A stretch of 64,000 nt of DNA from Vibrio sp. SCSIO 43137. GTDB taxonomy: Bacteria; Pseudomonadota; Gammaproteobacteria; Enterobacterales; Vibrionaceae. The position numbers were made by a program, and so were the translations under genes. Under the pieces are notes generated by a model, which saw only the letters and a list, made by a program, of their open reading frames with translations, searched no databases and was not told where the DNA came from. Shown here piece by piece: positions 46,946-56,036 of this stretch. The stretch spans positions 2,666,001 through 2,730,000 of the forward strand of contig NZ_CP116383.1 of the NCBI RefSeq assembly GCF_028201475.1. Direction: 5' to 3'. Each line of letters starts with the position of its first letter. Positions within the stretch are counted from its first letter, which is position 1.

Positions 46946-47664
46946 CGGCTTTAGTCATAGACGATGAAATCCTTGCTCAGGAGGAGCTGACCGAGCTACT
47001 GCATGAAACAGGGCAGGTTCAGGTCATTGAAAAAGCCAGTAACGCCATCGAAGGGTTGAAAAAGATAAATGCCGTTAAGCCCGATGTAGTGTTTCTCGAT
47101 ATTCAGATGCCTCAGGTCACCGGTATTGAACTGCTGGCCATGCTGGATCCGGACACCATGCCTTATGTTGTGTTTGTCACCGCCTTCGATCAGTACGCTA
47201 TTCAGGCGTTTGAAGACAACGCTTTTGACTACCTGCTAAAACCCATTGATACAAATCGTCTGGACAAAACCATCTGTCGTTTGGTCAAACAGCAGCAAAT
47301 GACCTCAAATCAGGCTGACTATTCTGTACTGGCTCCAACTCAGCTTGAGCAGGTACCTTGTATAGGCCATAACCGAATAATGATCATTCCCGTTAAAGAT
47401 GTCGAAGTGGTATATAGTGATATCAGTGGCGTTCATGTTCAGTCTTCCCAACAGTCCGCTTCAAGTCAGCTCACCCTGAAAACTCTTGAGGAGAAGACGT
47501 CACTATTACGTTGCCACCGACAGTATCTGGTCAATACCAATCAGATTAAAGAGATAAAACTGTTAGAAAACGGGCTTGCAGAGATCTCAACTCTATCCGG
47601 ACATCAGGTACCGGTAAGCAGAAGACACCTGAAAGTGCTGAAAGAGAAACTGGGTATTGTCTAA
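46939..47664 (+). CDS. btsR: LytTR response regulator BtsR
   Basis: 241 residues. Receiver domain with phospho-acceptor Asp54 (VFLDIQMPQVTG) and a C-terminal LytTR DNA-binding domain (about 140-238; LLRCHRQYLVNTNQI, VPVSRRHLKVL). Partner of BtsS. In E. coli this pair activates the CstA-family pyruvate transporter gene btsT; a CstA-family gene lies 4 kb downstream here. Converges with nagZ, 35 bp apart. Confidence 0.94.
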   Translation: MLTALVIDDEILAQEELTELLHETGQVQVIEKASNAIEGLKKINAVKPDVVFLDIQMPQVTGIELLAMLDPDTMPYVVFVTAFDQYAIQAFEDNAFDYLLKPIDTNRLDKTICRLVKQQQMTSNQADYSVLAPTQLEQVPCIGHNRIMIIPVKDVEVVYSDISGVHVQSSQQSASSQLTLKTLEEKTSLLRCHRQYLVNTNQIKEIKLLENGLAEISTLSGHQVPVSRRHLKVLKEKLGIV

Positions 47665-47699
47665 GCTGCCCTGCCATTTTCTGATAACAAAATACACTA

Positions 47700-48695
47700 T
47701 TACTTATTAGCGGAATCTATCACTCTCTGCATTGCTTCTCTGGCCTGCTTCCACTCTGAGCTGCGCTTCAGATCGTCAAGAGAGTAACTCTGCTTTTTGT
47801 ACAGTGCCTCTGCCCCGTTTACCTTGCCTGCTTGCAGGTTGTCCAGCACCTCAATCTGAGAGGCGCGATTGTTACAGAGCAGAAGCATATCACAGCCTGC
47901 ATCCAGCGCCTGTTGTGCCCGCTCTGCCGGAGAGCCCATGATCGCAGCGCCTTCCATATTCAGATCATCAGAAAAAACCACGCCTTTAAAGCCAAGTTGC
48001 TCTCTTAGTATCTGTTTCAACCAATACTCTGCACCACTGGCTGGTTTCGAATCATAGTGAGGGAAGATAACATGTGCCGGCATCATTGCATCCAGCAAGC
48101 CGCCATCAATCTGTGCTTTAAATACCGCCATATCACGTTCAAAGATATCGCTACGCTCATCAACCGGAGTTTCAAGGTGAGAGTCAGCCACAACACCGCC
48201 GTGGCCGGGAAAATGCTTACCTGTAGTCGCCATTCCCGCTTGCCGCATTCCACCGATAAAGGCCGAGCTATAGTCGGTAACCCTCTGAGTATCATCAGCA
48301 AAAGCACGGTCACCTATGGCTTTACATTCGTGTCCGGTATCCAGAACCGGAGCAAAACTAAGGTCAATATCATGAGCAATCACTTCTGATGCCATCATCC
48401 AGCCAGCTTGTCTGGCCAGATTTAAACCATCATTCTGCCCTGCAAAGTTTTTTGCTGCCGGAATGAGAGTAAAATGCTCACGGAATCGCTGCACCCTTCC
48501 CCCTTCCTGATCGACACCAATCAAGATCTTGTTACGGGATGCACTGCGCAGTGACTTATTTAGCGCCAGCAACTGCTGATTGTCGTGATAGTTGCGGCTG
48601 AACAATATCACACCACCAACGGTCGGATGATCAAGGATGTCTCTATCCTCTGCATCCAGCTCATATCCGGCAATATCGATCCAGAGAGGTCCCAT
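47700..48695 (-). CDS. nagZ: Beta-N-acetylhexosaminidase NagZ
   Basis: 331 residues, GH3 family, cytoplasmic. Motifs [22 protein letters not shown] and the catalytic SDDLNMEGA are present. It removes GlcNAc from anhydro-muropeptides in wall recycling and makes the signals that induce AmpC in some bacteria. Divergent from anmK-murQ, which handle the MurNAc half of the same material. Confidence 0.96.
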   Translation of the reverse strand: MGPLWIDIAGYELDAEDRDILDHPTVGGVILFSRNYHDNQQLLALNKSLRSASRNKILIGVDQEGGRVQRFREHFTLIPAAKNFAGQNDGLNLARQAGWMMASEVIAHDIDLSFAPVLDTGHECKAIGDRAFADDTQRVTDYSSAFIGGMRQAGMATTGKHFPGHGGVVADSHLETPVDERSDIFERDMAVFKAQIDGGLLDAMMPAHVIFPHYDSKPASGAEYWLKQILREQLGFKGVVFSDDLNMEGAAIMGSPAERAQQALDAGCDMLLLCNNRASQIEVLDNLQAGKVNGAEALYKKQSYSLDDLKRSSEWKQAREAMQRVIDSANK

Positions 48696-48863
48696 ACTTT
48701 ATCCTTATACGCTGACTCTCCACACTAGTGTGACCCGATGTGGATAAGTAAAATAATTACAAGAACTTACAGTATAAACAAAGCAAATTCTGTTTTACAA
48801 TCAAAGCTGATTTATTCAGGCTTTACTGCTAACCTGAACGGACAGTTATTCTAAAGACGGGAA

Positions 48864-50000
48864 ATGGTAATGGAAAGGGGCTCTTTATACATTGGCGTAA
48901 TGTCAGGTACCAGCATAGATGCCATTGATACTGCTCTGGTTGAGATTACTTCCGCTAGTATCAGCTTAATTGACCAGCACACTACTGCCATTCCCGCCCC
49001 CGTAAAACAAGCAATACTCTCAATTGCCAGCGGAGAACAGACCAATATTCAGGCCATAGGCCAGTTAGATAATAAGCTCGGATATTTATATGCCGAAGCA
49101 GTAAACCAACTGCTGGAAAAATCTGCCTATCAGGCAAAAGATATTACCGCTATCGGTAACCACGGCCAGACAGTCTTCCACCAGCCGCAGGGTAACTCTT
49201 CATTTAGCATGCAACTGGGCGATGCCAATATCATTGCCTGTAAAACAGGCATAACGACAATTGCCGATTTTCGTCGCAAGGATATGGCCCTTGGCGGACA
49301 GGGGGCACCTTTAGTTCCCGCTTTTCATCAATCTGTCTTTGCTGCAAAAGACGCTTCTGTGGTTGTGCTTAATATCGGTGGCATCGCCAATATCTCTGTT
49401 TTACAGCCTGATAAGCCGACCATAGGTTACGATACCGGTCCCGGCAATATGCTGCTGGATAGCTGGATAAGCAGACAGCTCGGTAAAGCCTATGATCACA
49501 ATGCGGAATACGCTAACTCAGGTAAGATAATCCCAGAATTACTTTCCCTTTGCCTGCAAGAAAATTATTTCAGCCTGACGGCACCTAAAAGTACCGGTAG
49601 AGAGCTATTTAACCTCGGTTGGCTGGAACAAAAGCTATCAAAGCTAAAACTTGATTTTAGTGGTGAGGACGTACAAGCAACTCTGGTTGAACTTACGGCT
49701 GTCTCTATCGCAGAACAGGTAAAAAAGTTTCAGAACGGCTCCAGCCCTGAGCTACTGGTGTGTGGCGGCGGAGCAAATAACCCAGCCATTATGTTACGCC
49801 TATCTCAACTACTGCCGCAGTGGCATGTCTGCCGGACGGATGATAAAGGAGTCAGCAGTGACTCTATGGAAGCGATGGCTTTTGCCTGGCTGGCCAGACA
49901 ACGTATTTATAACCAACCCAGCAATCTGCCGGAAGTCACCGGAGCAAGCAAAGCAACTTCGCTGGGTGTAATTTATCCGGCAGAATCTGAGGAATTTTAA
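48864..50000 (+). CDS. anmK: Anhydro-N-acetylmuramic acid kinase
   Basis: 378 residues. It phosphorylates and opens 1,6-anhydro-MurNAc to MurNAc-6-P. Family motifs YIGVMSGTSIDAIDTALVEI, GNHGQTVFHQP and VLNIGGIANIS are present. The stop codon directly abuts the murQ start (50001), so the two are coupled. Confidence 0.96.
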   Translation: MVMERGSLYIGVMSGTSIDAIDTALVEITSASISLIDQHTTAIPAPVKQAILSIASGEQTNIQAIGQLDNKLGYLYAEAVNQLLEKSAYQAKDITAIGNHGQTVFHQPQGNSSFSMQLGDANIIACKTGITTIADFRRKDMALGGQGAPLVPAFHQSVFAAKDASVVVLNIGGIANISVLQPDKPTIGYDTGPGNMLLDSWISRQLGKAYDHNAEYANSGKIIPELLSLCLQENYFSLTAPKSTGRELFNLGWLEQKLSKLKLDFSGEDVQATLVELTAVSIAEQVKKFQNGSSPELLVCGGGANNPAIMLRLSQLLPQWHVCRTDDKGVSSDSMEAMAFAWLARQRIYNQPSNLPEVTGASKATSLGVIYPAESEEF

Positions 50001-50918
50001 ATGACAAATGATGCATTAATTTCAGCGCTTTCTACCCTGGTCTCCGAAGGTAGAAACCCGGATACCATGGATATTGATCTGCTGCCGAGCCATAAACTTG
50101 TCCAGCGCCTTAACCAACAGGATAAACAAGTGCCTGAAGCGGTAGAAAAAGTACTTCCTGAAGTCGCTGCAGCAGTAGATAAAATCACCGCCGCATTTAA
50201 GAAAGGCGCCCGCCTTGTCTATATCGGTGCCGGAACCAGCGGCCGGCTGGGCGTACTGGATGCGTCAGAGTGCCCTCCTACATTCGGAGTGCCAAGCTCC
50301 ATGGTAGTCGGTCTGATAGCAGGTGGAAAACAGGCTATGTTCTCTGCCGTTGAAGGAGCAGAAGATTCTGAAACTATGGGAATAGATGACCTGAAAGCTA
50401 TTAAGTTTTGTGCTGATGATGTATTGGTCGGTATTGCCGCCAGTGGCAGAACACCCTATGTAATCGCAGCGCTTGAGTACGCCAATAAACTTGGCGCAAC
50501 CACAGTTGCTCTATCCTGCAACCCTGATTCTCCTATCGCCGAATTAGCGGCTATTGCTATCAGCCCGGTCGTCGGGCCGGAAGCCCTTACCGGATCAACA
50601 AGACTGAAATCAGGAACCGCACAGAAGTTTGTTCTGAATATGCTCACCACCGCCAGCATGATACGGCTGGGCAAGAGCTATCAAAACCTGATGGTGGACG
50701 TAAAAGCCAGTAACGAAAAGCTCACTGCCCGTGCGGTGAGGATTGTTATGCAGGCGACTGACTGTAGCGCTGCAGAAGCAAGAAACAGCCTGAACGAATC
50801 TGACTTTGATGTGAAGCTCTCTATTCTTATGATTCTTACCGGTATGGAAAAAGAACAAGCCAGACTGCAACTGGATAAGCAGAACGGTTTTCTGCGAAAG
50901 GTGGTGGAAAAGCACTAA
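50001..50918 (+). CDS. murQ: N-acetylmuramic acid 6-phosphate etherase
   Basis: 305 residues, SIS-fold lyase. It splits MurNAc-6-P into GlcNAc-6-P and lactate. Motif [23 protein letters not shown] is diagnostic. Placed directly after anmK; together with NagZ, three steps of peptidoglycan recycling lie within 3.2 kb. Confidence 0.97.
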   Translation: MTNDALISALSTLVSEGRNPDTMDIDLLPSHKLVQRLNQQDKQVPEAVEKVLPEVAAAVDKITAAFKKGARLVYIGAGTSGRLGVLDASECPPTFGVPSSMVVGLIAGGKQAMFSAVEGAEDSETMGIDDLKAIKFCADDVLVGIAASGRTPYVIAALEYANKLGATTVALSCNPDSPIAELAAIAISPVVGPEALTGSTRLKSGTAQKFVLNMLTTASMIRLGKSYQNLMVDVKASNEKLTARAVRIVMQATDCSAAEARNSLNESDFDVKLSILMILTGMEKEQARLQLDKQNGFLRKVVEKH

Positions 50919-50952
50919 AACCATACTTCGGAAATATGCAGCAGACAAAGAC

Positions 50953-50994
50953 TATAGAAAGTAAGGGGGCTTCTGATTCTCCTTACTTTCTATA
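50953..50994. other. Perfect 14-bp inverted repeat between murQ and the DUF2799 gene
   Basis: TATAGAAAGTAAGG and CCTTACTTTCTATA separated by 14 nt. It lies between converging genes and may terminate both, but neither side has a clear T-tract. Confidence 0.55.
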
Positions 50995-51011
50995 CAGGTG
51001 CGGACAGAAGT

Positions 51012-51353
51012 TTATTGAGACTCTTTCCAGCCTCTCTGCCACTCCATACGAAACTTTTGTGCGTTCTCCGTTCCTTCACAAACACCTTCATAGTACTGGC
51101 CGGAAAGCCCTATCTGATAAGCGAAATCCGGATTACAATACTCATCTACGCCCTTAAGGTAGCCTTGATCATACTCACCCTGATTAACCTGACCCAGCTG
51201 TTGGAGGTCTGCAAACGGTCTTGAATGGCGGCCTTTTATCCCGTCCCTGTAACCTATCTCAAACCAGTCACCACTTTTAGCCAGCTCATCGACACTTGCA
51301 GCACATCCTGATATCACAGCAATCAGCAATCCGCTAAGCAGTGCTCTCTTCAT
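51012..51353 (-). CDS. DUF2799-type small lipoprotein
   Basis: 113 residues with a lipoprotein signal, lipobox VISGC and lipidated cysteine at residue 17. The mature part has the repeated G-Y-x-x-G pattern (EIGYRDGIKG, YDQGYLKGVDEYC, AYQIGLSGQYYEGVC) of DUF2799 proteins. Outer-membrane location is likely; function unknown. Convergent with murQ. Confidence 0.82.
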   Translation of the reverse strand: MKRALLSGLLIAVISGCAASVDELAKSGDWFEIGYRDGIKGRHSRPFADLQQLGQVNQGEYDQGYLKGVDEYCNPDFAYQIGLSGQYYEGVCEGTENAQKFRMEWQRGWKESQ

Positions 51354-51471
51354 AGTAATTTCCTGTTTTATTTATATTTTACTCTTACTATAAAAGCACC
51401 TGAATACGGTCATGTCCATTATCTTTTCGTTTGACAGAACAGGGGACAAACTCAGTAGCGACTATTTACAA

Positions 51472-51519
51472 ACCACTCAATTGCCATATCGACCAGTTAA
51501 CTCTTTATTCAGCCACTGA
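51472..51519. promoter_or_regulatory. Three 20-bp-phased repeats upstream of cstA (candidate BtsR/LytTR sites)
   Basis: ACCACTCA (51472), ACCAGTTA (51492) and GCCACTGA (51512) start exactly 20 bp apart. They resemble the ACC[GA]CT[CT]A repeat recalled for E. coli BtsR (YehT), whose spacing is nearly the same. They lie 84-131 bp before the cstA start. Confidence 0.4.
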
Positions 51520-51602
51520 CCTCAGAAGCGAATGAGTCTTTCAGCGACTCTCTTTATGATTGACGATGAAGCAATTAAATAATCAAACGTGGGACAATTA
51601 TT

Positions 51603-53087
51603 ATGATGTGGTTTCTCTTCTGTATTGCAGCCCTGATAGGCGGATACTTTATTTACGGCGCTTTTGTTGAAAAAGTTTTTGGTATTAACGAAAAACGCCA
51701 GACACCAGCACATGCACTTAACGACGGTGTTGACTATGTACCTATGTCAACCAAGAAAGTGTATCTGGTTCAACTATTAAACATTGCCGGTGTTGGTCCA
51801 ATTTTCGGCCCGATTATGGGTGCCCTTTACGGCCCGGCAGCACTACTCTGGATTGTACTTGGCTGTATTTTTGCCGGTGCGGTTCATGACTATTTCTCTG
51901 GCATGCTGTCAGTACGCAACAATGGTGCATCCATTCCTACCCTGACTGGTCGTTACCTTGGTAATGGTGCCCGTCACTTTATGAACGTGTTCGCAATCAT
52001 CCTTCTGCTTCTGGTAGGGGTTGTCTTTGTATCTGCACCGGCGGGAATGCTGACTAACCTGGTAAATGAGCAAGCTGGCATGGAGATGTCTAAAATCACC
52101 ATGGTAGTTCTGATCTTTGCTTACTACATCATCGCAACTATTGTTCCTGTTGATAAGATCATTGGCCGCTTCTATCCATTCTTTGGTGCCCTGCTGGTAT
52201 TTATGTCTGTAGGTCTTATCGCTGCGGTTGGTTTCTCAAGTGAACACACTATCCTTGGCGGTTTCGCCATCAGCGACATGTTCACCAACATGAACCCGAA
52301 CAACCTGCCATTATGGCCTGCACTGTTTATCACTATCGCATGTGGTGCTATCTCTGGCTTCCACGCAACTCAGTCTCCTCTGATGGCCCGTTGCATGGAG
52401 AACGAGAAAAATGGTCGTTTTGTATTCTACGGAGCAATGATTGGTGAAGGTGTTATCGCGATCATCTGGTGTACGCTTGCCCTGACTTTCTTCGGCTCAA
52501 TCGATGGTCTGCAGGAAGCGGTGAAAGCTGGTGGTCCGGGTAACGTAGTTTACTCTGCATCATTTGGTCTGCTGGGTGTGTTTGGTGGTATTCTGGCTTT
52601 CCTTGGTGTGGTTATCCTGCCAATCACTTCTGGTGATACCGCGTTCCGTTCAAGCCGTCTGATCCTTGCGGAGTACTTTAATGTAGAACAGAAAACTCTG
52701 CCTAAGCGTCTTCTGATGGCAGTACCTCTGTTCATTATCGGCGGTATCCTGACTCAGGTTGACTTCGGTATTATCTGGCGCTACTTCGGCTTTGCTAACC
52801 AGTCAACTGCAACCATGATGCTCTGGACTGCGGCGGCTTACCTGCTACGCCACAACAAACTGCACTGGATTGCTACTGTACCAGCCATGTTTATGACTAC
52901 GGTTTGTGTCAGCTTTATTATGAGCAGTGCTAAACTTGGCTTCGGTCTGCCAATCAGCCTGTCAACAGTAATCGGTGTTGCATCTGCACTAGCTATTACC
53001 GTTTACGTCATCAAAACCTCAAAAGGTAAAGGCGAAACTGAACTGGCTGACGAAGAGAAGCCTCAGGTAGAAACTAAAACCGCTTAA
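51603..53087 (+). CDS. cstA: CstA-family transporter (carbon starvation / pyruvate type)
   Basis: 494 residues, about 14 membrane segments, with the CstA signature VQLLNIAGVGPIFGPIMGALYGP near residues 57-79. It is shorter than E. coli CstA and BtsT (about 700 residues); this shorter form is common in vibrios. The E. coli relatives import peptides and pyruvate. Likely controlled by the nearby BtsSR (inference). Followed by a strong terminator. Confidence 0.9.
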   Translation: MMWFLFCIAALIGGYFIYGAFVEKVFGINEKRQTPAHALNDGVDYVPMSTKKVYLVQLLNIAGVGPIFGPIMGALYGPAALLWIVLGCIFAGAVHDYFSGMLSVRNNGASIPTLTGRYLGNGARHFMNVFAIILLLLVGVVFVSAPAGMLTNLVNEQAGMEMSKITMVVLIFAYYIIATIVPVDKIIGRFYPFFGALLVFMSVGLIAAVGFSSEHTILGGFAISDMFTNMNPNNLPLWPALFITIACGAISGFHATQSPLMARCMENEKNGRFVFYGAMIGEGVIAIIWCTLALTFFGSIDGLQEAVKAGGPGNVVYSASFGLLGVFGGILAFLGVVILPITSGDTAFRSSRLILAEYFNVEQKTLPKRLLMAVPLFIIGGILTQVDFGIIWRYFGFANQSTATMMLWTAAAYLLRHNKLHWIATVPAMFMTTVCVSFIMSSAKLGFGLPISLSTVIGVASALAITVYVIKTSKGKGETELADEEKPQVETKTA

Positions 53088-53146
53088 TTTAATAAAGTGA
53101 AAAACTATCACCAGCACCAGTGGTGTTGGTATAGGATTTGAAATTC

Positions 53147-53174
53147 AAAAAAGGGTTCCAACAGGAACCCTTTT
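53147..53174. terminator. Bidirectional terminator between cstA and ispH
   Basis: Stem GGGTTCC / GGAACCC with A6 and T4 flanks and a 4-nt loop, shared by converging genes. Confidence 0.9.
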
Positions 53175-53201
53175 CTATTCTTAATCAGCTAATTAATTTT
53201 G

Positions 53202-54158
53202 TTAGCCGACATTTTTAATCTGCAGCTCTTTCGGGACTTCAAAGAACATATTCTCTTCCCGCCCCTGAACTTCTTCTATTGTCTCAGCACCCAGCGACTG
53301 AATACGCTTAAGAATATTATCAACCAGTTCTTCAGGCGCAGATGCGCCGGCAGTAACACCGATTTTCAACACACCATCGAACCAGTCAGCTTTAATCTCT
53401 TCAGGGCTGTCTGTCAGATACCCTTTGGTACCCAGTTTTTCTGACAACTCTTTCAGGCGGGTAGAGTTTGATGAGTTCTTAGAGCCGACAACCACCATTA
53501 CATCTACAGACTCAGCCAGACTGCGCACCGCATCCTGCCGGTTCTGGGTTGCATAGCAGATATCATCTTTTCTCGGTCCCTGAATTTGTGGGTAAACCTG
53601 ACGAAGCTTCTCAATAACCGCTGAGGTTTCATCTACCGACAGAGTCGTCTGGCTTACATAGTGCAGGTGAGAAGGATCTTTCACTTCAAGTTTCAATACG
53701 TCCTCAGGTTTCTCAACCAGATACATACCGCCCTCTGCACTGGCATACTGCCCCATAGTGCCTTCTACTTCCGGATGACCAGCATGACCAATAAGCACTA
53801 CTTCCATATGTTTTTTACTGGCTCTTGCCACTTCCATATGGACCTTGGTTACCAGCGGACAGGTGGCATCAAACACCGTCAGGGTTCTGGCCTTGGCCTC
53901 TTCTCGTACTGCCTGAGAAACACCGTGAGCAGAGAAAATAACAATATTATCGTCAGGTACTTCGCTCAGTTCCTCAACAAATATCGCTCCGCGCTGTTTC
54001 AGCCCTTCGACCACAAAACGGTTATGTACCACTTCGTGTCGTACATAAATAGGAGGCTGGTACATATCCAGTGCACGCTCAACAATACTGATCGCCCGAT
54101 CAACTCCGGCACAAAAACCACGCGGGTTGGCAAGTAGTATTTTCATTTCATCGCTCAT
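53202..54158 (-). CDS. ispH: 4-hydroxy-3-methylbut-2-enyl diphosphate reductase
   Basis: 318 residues. Iron-sulfur enzyme of the last MEP-pathway step, making IPP and DMAPP. Cluster cysteines are in [22 protein letters not shown] and [12 protein letters not shown]. It lies 20 bp after fkpB in the conserved lspA-fkpB-ispH order. Confidence 0.97.
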   Translation of the reverse strand: MSDEMKILLANPRGFCAGVDRAISIVERALDMYQPPIYVRHEVVHNRFVVEGLKQRGAIFVEELSEVPDDNIVIFSAHGVSQAVREEAKARTLTVFDATCPLVTKVHMEVARASKKHMEVVLIGHAGHPEVEGTMGQYASAEGGMYLVEKPEDVLKLEVKDPSHLHYVSQTTLSVDETSAVIEKLRQVYPQIQGPRKDDICYATQNRQDAVRSLAESVDVMVVVGSKNSSNSTRLKELSEKLGTKGYLTDSPEEIKADWFDGVLKIGVTAGASAPEELVDNILKRIQSLGAETIEEVQGREENMFFEVPKELQIKNVG

Positions 54159-54178
54159 AGCAGTTTCTTTAATGGCGC

Positions 54179-54610
54179 CTATTCTACAGATAAAATCTCA
54201 ACTTCAAAGGTTACATCTTTTCCTGCTAGAGGATGATTGAAGTCAACGGTAACCGACTCGCCGGCTATTTCGGTAATAATTCCGGGTATTTCCATACCAT
54301 CTGGCCCGGTAAAGGCCATAATAGTGCCGACTTCTGCACTGGTTTCACCGGCAAATTTAGCGCGACCCATATAATGAATATTATCCGGATTAGGCAGACC
54401 AAATGCGTCTTCTGCTTTCAGGGCGACACTGCGTTCATCTCCCTGTTTTAACCCCAGAAGATGCTTTTCAAAGTTTTCACTCAAACTGCCGTCTCCCATT
54501 ACAAACTTTGCCGGCTTGCCAGACATTCGGGTACTGTCAGCAACAGAGTCATCGGTTAATTTGATGGTAAAATGGAGGGTAACAACACTATCAGGCTTAA
54601 TAGAACTCAC
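54179..54610 (-). CDS. fkpB: FKBP-type peptidyl-prolyl isomerase, SlpA-like
   Basis: 143 residues with an inserted IF domain typical of SlpA/SlyD-like FKBPs ([21 protein letters not shown]). A cytoplasmic chaperone and prolyl isomerase. The start is GTG at 54610, supported by AAGGA 7 nt upstream. Confidence 0.93.
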   Translation of the reverse strand: MSSIKPDSVVTLHFTIKLTDDSVADSTRMSGKPAKFVMGDGSLSENFEKHLLGLKQGDERSVALKAEDAFGLPNPDNIHYMGRAKFAGETSAEVGTIMAFTGPDGMEIPGIITEIAGESVTVDFNHPLAGKDVTFEVEILSVE

Positions 54611-54736
54611 AACTTCATCCTTGCTTTTATCGCCAGATATTTTATCTGGCTGTTAGAATATTTTCTGCTCTATTTAAACATTATGAGTAACGATTAAAAA
54701 CCACAACTTTTCTCCGGAAGAAAGAAATGTGACAAG

Positions 54737-54767
54737 AAAAAAGCAGCACCTTTAATAGATGCTGCTT
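54737..54767 (-). terminator. Terminator after the RelB/DinJ-like gene
   Basis: Stem AAGCAGCA / TGCTGCTT, 11-nt loop, followed leftward by TTTTTTC. Confidence 0.8.
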
Positions 54768-54797
54768 TATAAAATTCTGCTCTTGTCTGAAACTGAA

Positions 54798-55076
54798 TCA
54801 GCTACCCATTAACTCATTAATAAAACGGCACTGAGATTCAAAGTTATCTAAATCATCCTGATTAGCACTTTCACCCTGAAATACCGGCTTATTGTCAAAA
54901 TGGTATGTCTCTGCCTGTTCTGACCTGATATAAGTCGGAACAGCTCCCTGATTAACCACTGCATGAGTAAAAAGGGTAAGTACTTCTTTCGGGCTAAGAC
55001 CTGCCTCTTTACACACCTTGGCAAATGCCAGCTTGGTCTGCTGATCTACTGGATATAGCTTTACATCCGATGACAT
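54798..55076 (-). CDS. RelB/DinJ-like small DNA-binding protein (orphan antitoxin type)
   Basis: 92 residues from ATG 55076, which has an excellent GGAGGT site 5 nt upstream; a longer start at 55142 is unlikely. The N-terminus (DVKLYPVDQQTKLAFAKVCKEAGLSPKEVLTLFTHAVV) fits the RHH fold of RelB/DinJ antitoxins. No toxin gene is next to it, and terminators isolate it from fkpB and lspA. It may be a domesticated regulator. Direct repeats upstream (55101-55231) could be its operators. Confidence 0.65.
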   Translation of the reverse strand: MSSDVKLYPVDQQTKLAFAKVCKEAGLSPKEVLTLFTHAVVNQGAVPTYIRSEQAETYHFDNKPVFQGESANQDDLDNFESQCRFINELMGS

Positions 55077-55100
55077 TCTGCACCTCCGCCTGTGCCGGTT

Positions 55101-55129
55101 ATTTTTATCAGACGATATTTTTATCTGAC
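55101..55129. repeat. Two 13-bp direct repeats in the RelB/DinJ-like leader
   Basis: ATTTTTATCAGAC (55101) and ATTTTTATCTGAC (55117), one mismatch, 16 bp apart, directly upstream of the RHH gene. Candidate operator half-sites. Confidence 0.5.
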
Positions 55130-55176
55130 CCACTGCTTTCACTATTGCGGTAAATATTATTAATCAATCATCAACC

Positions 55177-55231
55177 AGTATAGCAATATTAGCCAGATAA
55201 GCTAATCAGTAAAATAGTATAGGCAATATTA
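55177..55231. repeat. Pair of AGTATAG(G)CAATATTA direct repeats
   Basis: 55177-55191 and 55216-55231 are the same 15-mer apart from one inserted G. A TTAGC/GCTAA inverted repeat lies between them. Part of the AT-rich 447-bp region. Confidence 0.5.
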
Positions 55232-55469
55232 ATAACGGCCAAAAGATTATTTACAAAAATCCCTGAAAATTTGAGCTTACTGGCAAAGTTATGCGGTTAA
55301 CATCTCAAAAAATCACTGCTTTCTCATAACAGAGAATCTATTTTTTAAGCAAGTAATGTCACTATGGAACCAATATCAGTTCCTCTGATGGCATGAGTTT
55401 TAGTAGAATATTTTCTGTTTTCATTACATATATAACTAATGGATTTCTGCTAAACCGATCGCCAAATAC

Positions 55470-55502
55470 AAAAACACCAGAGGTTAAACTCTGGTGTTTT
55501 TA
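55470..55502 (-). terminator. Terminator after lspA
   Basis: A 12-bp stem AAAACACCAGAG / CTCTGGTGTTTT with a 6-nt loop, followed by a T-rich tract. Confidence 0.92.
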
Positions 55503-55523
55503 AGCTTTATATTTACTGGCAAT

Positions 55524-56024
55524 TTAATTATTTTTTTTACGGAAACCATCCAGAATTATCATAGCCGCTCCGATACAAATTGCCGTATCAGCAAGGTTAA
55601 AAGCCGGCCAGTGATAATTACCCCAAAAGAAATCCAGATAATCCACAACGAAACCATGTACCAAACGGTCATAAACATTGCCAATAGCACCGCCAATAAT
55701 CATGGCATAAGCACTATTATTCCAGCGCTCTTTAGCCGGTAATTTTGCCATCCAGTAAATAAGCATGGTGCAAACCGCAAAAGCAATAGCAGTAAAAAAC
55801 CAGCGCTGCCAGCCACCTTGATCACTTAAAAAGCTAAAAGCGGCGCCATAGTTATGAACATAGAGGAAATTGAAAAACGGCAGAACTTCTATCCGGTTCT
55901 GCCAGCCAAACCCCATATTGTTCATTACCACATATTTGATGGCAATATCAGCAATAAACACCAGAGCCGCCAGCCAAAGCCAGCGAACTCCTGTATTTTT
56001 AACTGATGAAGATAGTCGGCTCAT
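55524..56024 (-). CDS. lspA: Lipoprotein signal peptidase (signal peptidase II)
   Basis: 166 residues with four membrane helices. The catalytic aspartates lie in [18 protein letters not shown] and FNLADTAIC. It cleaves prolipoprotein signal peptides in the inner membrane. ATG 56024 matches the E. coli start; a GTG two codons upstream is possible. It follows ileS by 12 bp. Confidence 0.96.
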   Translation of the reverse strand: MSRLSSSVKNTGVRWLWLAALVFIADIAIKYVVMNNMGFGWQNRIEVLPFFNFLYVHNYGAAFSFLSDQGGWQRWFFTAIAFAVCTMLIYWMAKLPAKERWNNSAYAMIIGGAIGNVYDRLVHGFVVDYLDFFWGNYHWPAFNLADTAICIGAAMIILDGFRKKNN

Positions 56025-56036
56025 AGTCACCTGCAG

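Larger units (their letters stand above)
55077..55523. other. AT-rich intergenic region between the RelB/DinJ-like gene and lspA
   Basis: 447 bp with no convincing gene. It holds the direct repeats at 55101-55129 and 55177-55231 and the lspA terminator at 55470-55502. I see nothing definite in 55235-55465. Confidence 0.6.
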
